A DNA stretch of 64,000 bases from Marinobacter maroccanus. Its GTDB lineage: Bacteria; Pseudomonadota; Gammaproteobacteria; Pseudomonadales; Oleiphilaceae. Below, one piece after another: positions 29,701-36,123 of this stretch (positions are counted from its first letter, which is position 1; each line of letters opens with the position of its first letter). The position numbers and the translations under genes were made by a program. The DNA lies in NCBI RefSeq assembly GCF_002933275.1, contig NZ_PSSX01000002.1, positions 310,001 to 374,000 on the forward strand. The letters run 5' to 3'. Below the pieces are notes generated by a model. That model saw nothing but the letters and a program-made list of their open reading frames with translations. It was not told the DNA's origin and did no database searches.

Positions 29701-29940
29701 ATGCAAAAGAACACCAGCATCACTTTAGGCCAACATTTTGATGCGTTCATTGCAGAACAGCTCAAAAATGGTCGATACAGTTCAACCAGCGAGGTCGTTC
29801 GTGCCGCATTGCGCCTGCTTGAAGAGTCTGAAACCCGCCTGACTACACTTCGTAAATTGCTGAAGGAAGGCGAGGACAGTGGTTTCGAAGACTACTCCTA
29901 TGACTCGTTTATTCGTGAACTCGACAACGAAGGGCGCTGA
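29701..29940 (+). CDS. parD: ParD-family antitoxin
   Basis: A 79-aa ribbon-helix-helix antitoxin. The N-terminal strand SITLGQHFDAFIAEQL and the helix pair NGRYSSTSEVVRAALRLLEE are the CopG/ParD DNA-binding fold. The acidic C-terminal half (EGEDSGFEDYSYDSF) would wrap the toxin. It overlaps parE by one base (TGATG). It is oriented against the integron's reading direction, so it must rely on its own promoter. Confidence 0.9.
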   Translation: MQKNTSITLGQHFDAFIAEQLKNGRYSSTSEVVRAALRLLEESETRLTTLRKLLKEGEDSGFEDYSYDSFIRELDNEGR

Positions 29941-30236
29941 TGCCAAGTTTCAAGCTTTCCAGGAAGGCCAAAGCTGACCTCAAATCTATTGCCCTATACA
30001 CGGAGCGTGAATGGGGTCGAGATCAACGAAACCACTATGTTCTCCAGTTCGATCAATGCTTCCACCTTCTGGCTGACAATCCGAACTTGGGGCAAGCTTG
30101 CGATGAGATAAGTCCAGGCTACCGACAGTACTCTCAGGGGAGCCACATCATATTTTATCGGCTAGCCACCGAGGGTATTGTTGAAATTATCCGCATCCTG
30201 CACAAACGCATGTTGCCCGAGGGGCATCTGCTTTAG
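29940..30236 (+). CDS. parE: ParE-family toxin
   Basis: A 98-aa RelE/ParE superfamily toxin. The pattern FKLSRKAKADLKSIALYTEREWG, YVLQFDQCFHLLADNPNLG and the end VEIIRILHKRMLPEGHL are ParE marks. Known ParE members inhibit gyrase. It is intact, and its stop codon TAG lies 1 bp before the attC site starting at 30238. Confidence 0.9.
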   Translation: MPSFKLSRKAKADLKSIALYTEREWGRDQRNHYVLQFDQCFHLLADNPNLGQACDEISPGYRQYSQGSHIIFYRLATEGIVEIIRILHKRMLPEGHLL

Positions 30237-30237
30237 G

Positions 30238-30315
30238 GCATAACGCCCGCCATTACCGGTGACGAAACCGCAGCGAAGCGGAGGGTTTGGCGTCCGGTGA
30301 ATGGCCTGGTTACAC
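30238..30315 (-). repeat. attC site of cassette 5
   Basis: 78 bp from GCATAAC (30238) to GTTACAC (30315), with inner arms ACCGGTGA / TCCGGTGA-like and the shared centre GCGAAGCGGAG. It lies just downstream of the higA-type gene on the minus strand. Confidence 0.8.
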
Positions 30316-30325
30316 CTCACTTTGG

Positions 30326-30613
30326 TCAGTGAAGCTGACTAAAAACTTCCGGGTATTGCTCAGCAATGCGCAGAAGCGCAACCGCAGGCCCCTGCGGCTC
30401 TCGCCGACCCTGTTCCCAATCCTGAAGGGTTCGCACACTCACGCCCATAAGACCGGCAAACGCAGATTGTAACATGTTCAACTTCAGCCTGATCACTTTA
30501 GGCGGTGAAGGCTCTGATAGCTCATGGGTTCGTAGAGCCAATTTGCCCTTCTTGAACTGCTTGATTTCATTGATGCCATCAAGAATCTCTGCCCCAAGGT
30601 TCCTGTCACCCAT
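30326..30613 (-). CDS. higA: HigA-type antitoxin (XRE helix-turn-helix)
   Basis: A 95-aa antitoxin with a C-terminal helix-turn-helix: LNMLQSAFAGLMGVSVRTLQDWEQGRREPQG. It overlaps the end of the toxin remnant by 8 bp in the toxin-first order typical of HigBA. The coding frame is intact. The operon promoter (33359-33387) is now cut off by the IS66 insertion, so expression would need a promoter inside the element. Confidence 0.85.
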   Translation of the reverse strand: MGDRNLGAEILDGINEIKQFKKGKLALRTHELSEPSPPKVIRLKLNMLQSAFAGLMGVSVRTLQDWEQGRREPQGPAVALLRIAEQYPEVFSQLH

Positions 30614-30825
30614 TTTTGATTGCCTCCGCTATCTGCTTGAGCGTATGGCCAGGAATACTGGCGCGCTCTGATTTACTGTACAGCGTGAGCATCCATATCT
30701 CGTGGTCAGACTTCTTCCAGTAGTAAATGGCTCTGATACCACCGCTCTTTCCCGAACCCGCTGGTGCCCATCGAACTTTACGAACGCCACCCGAGCCTTT
30801 GATTAGATCCCCGGCATCCGGCTTC
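30606..30825 (-). pseudogene. higB: HigB-type toxin, C-terminal fragment
   Basis: From the IS66 edge this reads KPDAGDLIKGSGGVRKVRW, then GGIRAIYYW and MLTLYSKSERA, the RelE/HigB toxin core, ending in AEAIKNG. The 5' part is at 33253-33352 beyond the element. Removing the insertion and one copy of the 8-bp target repeat restores the frame. A GTG inside the IS (30884) could start a hybrid 92-aa product lacking the toxin's own N-terminus. Confidence 0.85.
30818..30825. repeat. IS66 target-site duplication, left copy
   Basis: CCGGCTTC, identical to 33253-33260. Eight bp is the normal length for IS66-family insertions. Confidence 0.95.
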
Positions 30826-30907
30826 GTAAGCGTCCGGTGATCCCATCTTGAGCCAGGCGCTGTCGCCGTCAGGATAGTGTCCACTTATTTTCTAGTGGAC
30901 ACTTAAC

Positions 30908-31285
30908 ATGAACGAATTAAGCGTAACCAAACCCTACCAACGCCGTCGCCGGTTTTCCCGGGAATTCAAAGCCCAGATTGTTGCTCAAAGCCTGGAGCCC
31001 GGTGCGTCCGTTTCCCGAATTTCCCTGGATAACGGTCTCAACGCCAACATGGTCCGGCGCTGGATCAGCGAGGCGCGACGAGCGCCGAAAGCGCCAGCGA
31101 CAACACCTGGGTTCGTACCTGTCAATCTGCCAGCGGCAGCCTCTGCACCGGGCAACCCATCGGTCTCGGGTAAGCGTAGCACCATCCGCATCGAGATTCC
31201 CCGCGCCGGCGGTGCGGTCGTGGTGGAGTGGCCTGCGGAGCAGGCTCACCAGTGTGCTGCCCTGTTGCGGGACCTGTTGGGATGA
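30908..31285 (+). CDS. tnpA: IS66 accessory protein TnpA
   Basis: A 125-aa protein with an N-terminal helix-turn-helix (RRRRFSREFKAQIVAQ, then GLNANMVRRWISEARR) that would bind the element's ends. The C-terminal half (TIRIEIPRAGGAVVVEWP) is conserved in the IS66 OrfA group. Its stop overlaps tnpB by ATGA. Confidence 0.9.
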   Translation: MNELSVTKPYQRRRRFSREFKAQIVAQSLEPGASVSRISLDNGLNANMVRRWISEARRAPKAPATTPGFVPVNLPAAASAPGNPSVSGKRSTIRIEIPRAGGAVVVEWPAEQAHQCAALLRDLLG

Positions 31286-31617
31286 TCCGCATCGACGAGA
31301 TCTGGCTGGCCACTGAGCCGCTGGATATGCGGGCGGGGCCCGACAAGGCCTTGGCCCGGGTTATTCAGGTGTTCGGTTCAGCCAGACCCCATTGCGCCTA
31401 CCTGTTCGCCAACAAACGGGGCAACCGGATGAAGATGCTGATCCACGATGGCCTCGGCATCTGGTTGTGTGCCCGCCGGCTGAACCGGGGCAAATTCCAC
31501 TGGGGCGAAACCTGGCGCGGTGAGCAACTGCGCCTGACCGAAGAGCAGTTGTCCGCCCTGGTTCAGGGCCTGCCCTGGCAACGCCTTGGGGCCGACGGCG
31601 TTATCTCCATCCTGTAA
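31282..31617 (+). CDS. tnpB: IS66 accessory protein TnpB
   Basis: A 111-aa IS66 OrfB (the IS66 TnpB, unrelated to the RNA-guided nuclease). It starts MIRIDEIWLATEPLDMR, continues YLFANKRGNRMKMLIHDGLGIWLCARRL and ends FHWGET...WQRLGADGVISIL, all family hallmarks. It is translationally coupled to tnpA. It is needed for IS66 transposition, though its biochemical role is unknown. Confidence 0.93.
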   Translation: MIRIDEIWLATEPLDMRAGPDKALARVIQVFGSARPHCAYLFANKRGNRMKMLIHDGLGIWLCARRLNRGKFHWGETWRGEQLRLTEEQLSALVQGLPWQRLGADGVISIL

Positions 31618-31692
31618 CCACAAGTGCCGTGATGCCGCTATAGCCAGAACCGCGAATCGCTTGCCGCACAGGGACTTGGCATACTAGGCGGC

Positions 31693-33237
31693 ATGACTCA
31701 GCGCCCCGACCTCGACCAACTCTCTGCCGATCAGCTCCGTGCTCTCGCCACGGAACTGTTCGATCGAGTCGAGAACAAGGAGCGGGCACTGGTGCACCGT
31801 GATGCGGTCATTGAGAAGCTGACTCACGAAGTAGCCATCCTCAAGCGCCATAAGTATGCCCGGCGCAGCGAACAACTCAATGCGGTTCAGGGAAAGCTGC
31901 TGGATGAGCTGATCGACAGTGACCTGGCGGCCATCGAGGCCGAGCTTGAACAGGTGATGACCGAAGAGCAGAAAGCTGCCCGGCCAAAGCAAAAGCCCAA
32001 GCGCACCCCGCTGCCACCAGAACTGCCCCGTACCCTGATCCACCACGAACCGGACATTACCCAGTGCCAGTGCGGCTGCCAGCTCAAGCGCATCGGTGAG
32101 GACGTCAGCGAGAAGCTGGATTATGTCCCCGGCGAGTTCACCGTGGAGCGCCACATCCGGGGCAAGTGGGCCTGCGACAAATGCGAGACGCTGATCCAGG
32201 CACCAGTACCGGCGCAGGTGATCGATAAGGGCATCCCCACTGCCGGTCTGCTGGCCCAGGTGCTGGTAGCCAAGTACGCCGACCACTTGCCGCTGTACCG
32301 CTAGGAACGCATCTTCGGCCGTGCCGGCCTGGGAATCCCGCGCTCCACCCTGGCCGAATGGGTCGGTGCCTGCGGTGTGCAGTTGCAACCCCTGACGGAT
32401 GCACTGAGAAACGCTCTGTTGAAGCACAACGTTCTGCATGCCGATGAAACCCCGGTCAGCATGCTGGCCCCGGGCAAGAAGAAAACCCACAAGGCCTACG
32501 TCTGGGCGTACTGCACCACACCGTTCTCGGACCTGAAAGCCACCGTTTACGACTTCGCGCCGAGCCGGGCGGGTGAACACGCCCGTACCTTCCTGGGTGA
32601 CTGGCAAGGCAAACTGGTCTGTGACGACTATGCTGGTTACAAGGCCGGGTTCGGCAACGGTATCATCGAAATCGGCTGTATGGCCCATGCCCGGCGCAAG
32701 TTCTACGACCTGCACGAAGCCAACAAGAGCGAACTGGCGACCAAGGCCCTGGAATACATCGGTGGACTCTACGAGATCGAAAGGGAAACCAAAAACCTGC
32801 CGCCGGATAAGCGGCGGGAAATCCGGCAAACCAGAGCCAAACCACTTGCTGATGCACTGCATCAATGGATGCTGGCGCATCGCCAGAAAGTACCGGATGG
32901 CTCCGGTACGGCCAAAGCACTGGATTACAGCCTCAAACGGTGGGAAGCGCTGACGCGCTACCTGGACGATGGTGCGGTGCCCATCGACAACAACTGGGTG
33001 GAAAACCAGATCCGGCCCTGGGCGTTGGGCCGCTCCAACTGGCTGTTCGCAGGGTCACTGCGTAGTGGTCAACGAGCGGCTGCGGTGATGACACTGATCC
33101 AGTCAGCCAAGCTGAACGGACACGATCCCTATGCTTACCTGAAGGATGTGTTGACCCGCTTGCCGACGCAGAAGAACAACGCCATCGACGAGCTGTTGCC
33201 ACACAACTGGAAGCCGGCTATACCTGACAAGGTGTGA
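31693..33237 (+). pseudogene. tnpC: IS66 transposase TnpC interrupted by an amber codon
   Basis: The frame codes for a normal-length IS66 transposase of about 514 residues but has TAG at 32302-32304, where relatives have a glutamine after DHLPLYR (CAG to TAG is one change). Both sides stay in the same frame and are well conserved: zinc-type CQCGC and CDKCE before it; HADETPVS, CDDYAGYK, CMAHARRKF and DNNWVENQIRPWALGR of the DDE domain after it. Without a suppressor tRNA only a 203-aa N-terminal piece would be made, so this copy is probably immobile unless helped in trans. Confidence 0.93.
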
Positions 33238-33252
33238 TGGCCGGACGGTTAC

Positions 33253-33260
33253 CCGGCTTC
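33253..33260. repeat. IS66 target-site duplication, right copy
   Basis: CCGGCTTC, identical to 30818-30825. Confidence 0.95.
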
Positions 33261-33352
33261 TGCAAAAGATAGGTTTGAAGCCCACGTTATTCCTCGTCCG
33301 TGAGGTAGCTCGGCAATAGCTTGGTGAACGTTGAGGTTTCGATGAATAGCAT
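33253..33352 (-). pseudogene. higB: HigB-type toxin, N-terminal fragment with a premature stop
   Basis: ATG at 33352 starts MLFIETSTFTKLLPSYLTDEE, then TAA at 33289-33287, then RGLQTYLLQKP in the same frame up to the IS66 edge. A tyrosine codon (TAC or TAT) is expected at the TAA from the family pattern DEYRxLQ. The toxin was therefore lost both by a nonsense change and by the insertion. Which came first is unknown. Confidence 0.85.
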
Positions 33353-33358
33353 TGCCAA

Positions 33359-33387
33359 AATATACGGCGATGCCGTACAGGCGTCAA
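33359..33387 (-). promoter_or_regulatory. Sigma-70 promoter of the HigBA-type cassette
   Basis: On the minus strand TTGACG (33387-33382), a 17-bp spacer and TATATT (33364-33359). Only 6 bp separate the -10 box from the toxin ATG at 33352, so transcription would begin at or beside the start codon and the message would have no leader. Confidence 0.65.
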
Positions 33388-33402
33388 GACCGGATCAGTG
33401 AG

Positions 33403-33480
33403 GTGTAACGCGGAGCTTTGCGGCAATTTTGGAGCCGCAAAGCGGTGGAAAAATTGTCCGGCAACAGCGGCTGGTTATGC
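33403..33480 (-). repeat. attC site of cassette 4
   Basis: 78 bp from GTGTAAC (33403) to GTTATGC (33480). The inner arms carry GGAGCCGCAAAGCGGTGG, matching the GCGAAGCGG centre of the other sites. It directly follows the yoeB stop. Confidence 0.85.
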
Positions 33481-33481
33481 A

Positions 33482-33745
33482 TTATTCGTAGTGGCTCCAG
33501 AGCCTGAGGACTTTCACCACTTGCTCCTCCTCTAGCACTTGGTAGACCAGACGGTGCTGAATATTGATGCGGCGTGAATAAGCCCCCGCAAGATCACCAA
33601 TGAGCTTCTCAAACGGAGGCGGCTTGCGGTATGGATCTTCCGCTATCAGCGCTAACAATTCCTGAGCTTTTGGTTTGAGGCCGCTGGAGGCCAACTTCTT
33701 TGCATCTTTCTGGGCTTGCTTGGTGAAAACCAACTTCCATGTCAC
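33482..33745 (-). CDS. yoeB: YoeB-family toxin
   Basis: An 87-aa Txe/YoeB mRNA interferase. The motifs WKLVFTKQAQKDAKKL, FEKLIGDLAGAYSRRINIQHRLVYQV and the end VLRLWSHYE are canonical, including the basic and histidine residues of the nuclease site near the C-terminus. It overlaps its antitoxin by 4 bp (ATGA). The stop codon touches the attC site. Confidence 0.93.
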   Translation of the reverse strand: MTWKLVFTKQAQKDAKKLASSGLKPKAQELLALIAEDPYRKPPPFEKLIGDLAGAYSRRINIQHRLVYQVLEEEQVVKVLRLWSHYE

Positions 33746-33984
33746 CAGTCCAGCTCCTCATCGCATTCATCTACAGGGGTATCCATCCCCTCACGAATCG
33801 ACTCCCGCATACCTGGTACGGAGAGCAGGTAAAGTGTTTCCTGAATTGCAGACCAGTCTTCTTCGGAAACCAGAACGGCTTTGTTCCGCTTACCCTTGAT
33901 GACGATTGGTTGGTGGGACTCGGCGGTCTCGTCAATCAACCGATATAGGTTGCTGCGCGCCTCAGTTGCTGTGATTCCGGTCAT
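33742..33984 (-). CDS. yefM: YefM/Phd-family antitoxin
   Basis: An 80-aa antitoxin. The N-terminal Phd/YefM fold (TATEARSNLYRLIDETAESHQPIVIKG, AVLVSEEDWSAIQETLYLL) is followed by an acidic toxin-binding tail (DTPVDECDEELDW). It is encoded first, with an operator-like repeat just upstream. Antitoxin-first order is usual for this pair. Confidence 0.93.
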   Translation of the reverse strand: MTGITATEARSNLYRLIDETAESHQPIVIKGKRNKAVLVSEEDWSAIQETLYLLSVPGMRESIREGMDTPVDECDEELDW

Positions 33985-34026
33985 GACGCACCTCTTGTGT
34001 GTTCAACTTGCAACCAAGTGTACGCT

Positions 34027-34044
34027 TTTACGTGCGTACGTAAA
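34027..34044. promoter_or_regulatory. Operator-like inverted repeat before yefM
   Basis: TTTACGT (34027-34033) and ACGTAAA (34038-34044) are perfect arms around GCGT, 43 bp before the yefM start. It is a likely site for YefM-YoeB autorepression. Confidence 0.5.
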
Positions 34045-34056
34045 GGCGAGCGTCTC

Positions 34057-34134
34057 GCATAACGCAAAGCGCACCGGTGACTTTGACGTAGCGAAGCGGA
34101 GACAAAGGCATCCGAGTGACGCGCCTGGTTAGCT
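34057..34134 (-). repeat. attC site of cassette 3
   Basis: 78 bp from GCATAAC (34057) to GTTAGCT (34134) with the shared centre GCGAAGCGGAG. The toxin's TAA stop lies inside the terminal core, which is common for cassette genes. Confidence 0.85.
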
Positions 34135-34431
34135 GTTCCCAAGCATGTACGCACGAAGCTGCCGCTCCTCTCGCATGACATAGAGGACGAGAACCCGCTT
34201 CTTATCCTCACGATAAAAAATGCGACACGGTGGAACCACTACCTCCCTGTATACCGAATTAGGGAGCTCTGGAGGAATCCGTCCGGATTGGGGAAAATCT
34301 TCCAAGCGCTCGGTCTTATCGAAAACTTCTTGGACCAGATGACTTGCGGCAACAGGATTATCCAGAGCAATGTACTCAGCGATGGCATCCAGTTCTTGAA
34401 GGGCAGGCTCCGTCCAGATTACTTCAGCCAT
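34129..34431 (-). CDS. RelE/ParE-superfamily toxin
   Basis: A 100-aa toxin: VIWTEPALQELDAIAEYIALDNPVAA, LEDFPQSGRIPPEL, YREVVVPPCRIFYRED and VLVLYVMREERQL follow the ParE/RelE fold. It overlaps the antitoxin by 13 bp. The target (ribosomal mRNA or gyrase) is not deducible. Confidence 0.88.
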   Translation of the reverse strand: MAEVIWTEPALQELDAIAEYIALDNPVAASHLVQEVFDKTERLEDFPQSGRIPPELPNSVYREVVVPPCRIFYREDKKRVLVLYVMREERQLRAYMLGNS

Positions 34432-34676
34432 TTACTCATTTTCTCCCTGGCCTCACTTTGACTGTACGTTCTTCCCTCAAGTACAGCACGCTCTCCCCGT
34501 GAGAGCCCCTCAAGCAGCTCAAGTCGGCGCTGCATAAACTCGTAATCCTGCACATCGACAAGATATGCGGATGGCTGACCATGCTCCGTGATCAGTATCG
34601 GCTCTTTAGACAAGTGCAGATCTGCCAGAATCTTTGTGGCTTGGCGCTTGAGGTTCGTAACAAGCTCAACTTTCAT
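34419..34676 (-). CDS. Phd/YefM-type antitoxin
   Basis: An 85-aa antitoxin with the Phd/YefM pattern NLKRQATKILADLHLSKEPILITEHGQPSAYLVDVQDYEF and a charged C-terminal toxin-binding part ending MSKWLK. It is encoded before the overlapping toxin and is preceded by a near-perfect 20-bp palindrome. Confidence 0.9.
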   Translation of the reverse strand: MKVELVTNLKRQATKILADLHLSKEPILITEHGQPSAYLVDVQDYEFMQRRLELLEGLSRGERAVLEGRTYSQSEAREKMSKWLK

Positions 34677-34700
34677 GGGCTCACCCTAAATCAGACTAAT

Positions 34701-34720
34701 AGTGACACTATAGTATCACT
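34701..34720. promoter_or_regulatory. Operator/promoter palindrome before the Phd-type antitoxin
   Basis: AGTGACACTATAGTATCACT is a 20-bp palindrome with one mismatched pair, 25 bp before the antitoxin start. It contains a TATAGT-like -10 box, so binding would block RNA polymerase. Confidence 0.6.
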
Positions 34721-34739
34721 TTCCAGGTGGGGCAATCAC

Positions 34740-34817
34740 AGCTAACGCCCGGCTCACGCGCCGGTTTGGAGCCGCGAAGCGGCGGAAAATCGGTCGCTGT
34801 GCAGCCGATTGTTAAGC
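34740..34817 (-). repeat. attC site of cassette 2
   Basis: 78 bp ending at GTTAAGC (34811-34817), a perfect GTTRRRY core, and starting at AGCTAAC (34740). The inner arms have GGAGCCGCGAAGCGGCGG. Confidence 0.85.
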
Positions 34818-34821
34818 ATTC

Positions 34822-35385
34822 TCACCACCGTGGCATACGCAATGGCCTACGCACTGAAAATTCAAAGTATGGGTATTGTTCTTGATACCAAACCACCATT
34901 TCTCTACAGAAGCTTTTGAATTTCTCGTCTTGCCAAATCATTTTCATCTGTTTTTTGGAAAGCCTGTTGCTCGTGTCTTCTTGATGCTTTGCCTTGAATA
35001 CGCGGCCCGTATAAGGATTTAGCTTCGGCCATTTTTTATTCTGGCTCTTGTGGTGGCCGTGAGGAACGGAAGGATAGGAATCAGGATCTGATTTTGTGAA
35101 AACCCAGACGCCGAGGCAAAGAAACTCAATCCAGTTTTCGTTGTTTTTACTGGAGCCTCCGTTACCGCCACTGATCTTTGAAACCACCGATTCACTCTCA
35201 ACGACGTCCTCGTTGTTATCTTCTTCTGGCTCGGCTTCCTCTCCGAGACTTGCTCTAGGATCAGAACTCACCTCGGCGTCTTCCGATACCCATAGAGCCA
35301 CCTCGATACGCTCCCAAAATTCATCATGGCTAATCATGCCAAGCTGATGATGAACCTCAGCCATGTTGATCAAGAAATTTCTCAT
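34822..35385 (-). CDS. Unknown integron cassette protein
   Basis: About 187 aa from the ATG at 35385, which has AGGA upstream; an ATG at 35391 is also possible. I do not recognise a characterised family. The N-terminal part is helical (FLINMAEVHHQLGMISHDEFWERI), the middle is acidic and low-complexity (about 35-85), and a conserved-looking C-terminal block reads VPHGHHKSQNKKWPKLNPYTG then LSKKQMKMIWQDEKFKSF. The His-rich, Asn-containing block is reminiscent of small metal-dependent folds, but that is a guess. It is more AT-rich than the flanking chromosome, which fits capture from elsewhere. Confidence 0.7.
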   Translation of the reverse strand: MRNFLINMAEVHHQLGMISHDEFWERIEVALWVSEDAEVSSDPRASLGEEAEPEEDNNEDVVESESVVSKISGGNGGSSKNNENWIEFLCLGVWVFTKSDPDSYPSVPHGHHKSQNKKWPKLNPYTGRVFKAKHQEDTSNRLSKKQMKMIWQDEKFKSFCREMVVWYQEQYPYFEFSVRRPLRMPRW

Positions 35386-35397
35386 GGTCATCCTGAT

Positions 35398-35487
35398 GCT
35401 TAACGCTGATGGTAACCGGCGCCGGAGCGCAGCGGAGGGAACCAAAAGCGGTAAGCTTTTGGCGTCCGGTTGACTGCCTGGTTATGG
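35398..35487 (-). repeat. attC site of cassette 1
   Basis: 90 bp from GCTTAAC (35398-35404) to GTTATGG (35481-35487). It carries the shared GAGCGCAGCGGAGGG centre plus an extra AAAAGC/GCTTTT hairpin absent from the 78-bp sites. Confidence 0.85.
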
Positions 35488-35748
35488 CTTTGCACCTACA
35501 GTCCGTTCGATAGCTCCGTTGGCCAAGCAGATTATGAAGGCAACGGCCGCGCAAACAGCCCCGGCTTTGCCGTATAAAACCAACGCATCTTGCCAGCCAT
35601 GAAATTGAATGAACCCCGCTACTCCGCTTTCACCGATGATCTCTTTACCGTCGGAGTATGTGCGAATGGGGCCTACCTGGACGAGCAGAAAGTAACTCCA
35701 GGGAACGAGTAAACCTGCAAGCACACTTGTAATGAGTTTCGATTTCAT
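35482..35748 (-). CDS. Small two-helix membrane protein (cassette 1)
   Basis: About 88 aa from MKSKLITSVLAGLLV; ATGs at 35778 and 35805 would lengthen it, the first of these lying at the recombination junction. Two hydrophobic helices (about 5-22 and 59-78) flank a short outside loop (GPIRTYSDGKEIIGESG). No family recognised. As the first cassette it would be the one expressed from any platform promoter. Confidence 0.65.
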   Translation of the reverse strand: MKSKLITSVLAGLLVPWSYFLLVQVGPIRTYSDGKEIIGESGVAGFIQFHGWQDALVLYGKAGAVCAAVAFIICLANGAIERTVGAKP

Positions 35749-35773
35749 ACTGCCAACTTTTTGGGTGCCTGTA

Positions 35774-36091
35774 GCCATAACAGCTAATTCAACGACAAAT
35801 GACATCTATTCCACTTCGTATACTTCCCCCGACGCCTAGCGTGCTTCCCCTATATTTTCCTTTATTTTCAAAAGGCTACCGATATTAGGACCTGGTAAGC
35901 TTGGAGATAGACGTCAATTCTTCAATTTTCTCACAGAGTGTCCATTCGCTTATTCAAAATCACTCCCCATAGACTATTTCATACTTTTCATGGAGTTGTA
36001 AGCGAACACGAATGGAATTTTCGGCATTTTGCGACAGTTGTCTTATATCTCCGTTTTCTGCGTGACAGCAGGCAAAGCCATACGCAAAATA
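35774..36091 (-). other. attI recombination point and integron platform leader
   Basis: GTTATGGC (read on the minus strand at 35781-35774) matches the core at the end of attC 35398-35487, so it should mark the attI/cassette junction. The rest up to the LexA box is gene-free and AT-rich. I find no convincing cassette promoter: a TATAGG at about 35855-35850 on the minus strand lacks a good -35 box at 17 bp. Confidence 0.55.
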
Positions 36092-36107
36092 CTGTATGGA
36101 TAAACAG
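36092..36107 (+). promoter_or_regulatory. LexA box of the integrase gene
   Basis: CTGTATGGATAAACAG has the CTGT-N8-ACAG core with an AT-rich centre, 16 bp before the integrase start. SOS control of intI by LexA is documented for other integrons. Confidence 0.85.
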
Positions 36108-36123
36108 CATGGAGGCTGAGTGC

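Larger units (their letters stand above)
30826..33252 (+). mobile_element. IS66-family insertion sequence
   Basis: A 2427-bp element with imperfect terminal inverted repeats. The left end begins GTAAGCGTCCGG and the right end, read inward, begins GTAACCGTCCGG. Direct 8-bp repeats CCGGCTTC flank it. It carries the three usual genes tnpA, tnpB and tnpC, the last with an amber codon. It sits inside the toxin gene of integron cassette 5. A perfect 10-bp inverted repeat (30876-30885 with 30894-30903) just before tnpA could form a hairpin limiting outside transcription or translation. Confidence 0.96.

Noticed and set aside
30287..30472. Small plus-strand open frame over the attC of cassette 5
   Set aside because: It begins inside the attC site and runs antisense to the higA-type gene; no ribosome site.
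31684..32880. A 398-codon minus-strand open frame inside IS66
   Set aside because: Antisense to the transposase. The plus frame has all IS66 motifs on both sides of the amber codon.
35800..35940. Cassette promoter Pc on the minus strand
   Set aside because: TATAGG and TTGACG elements are present, but no -35/-10 pair has acceptable spacing, so I do not claim one.
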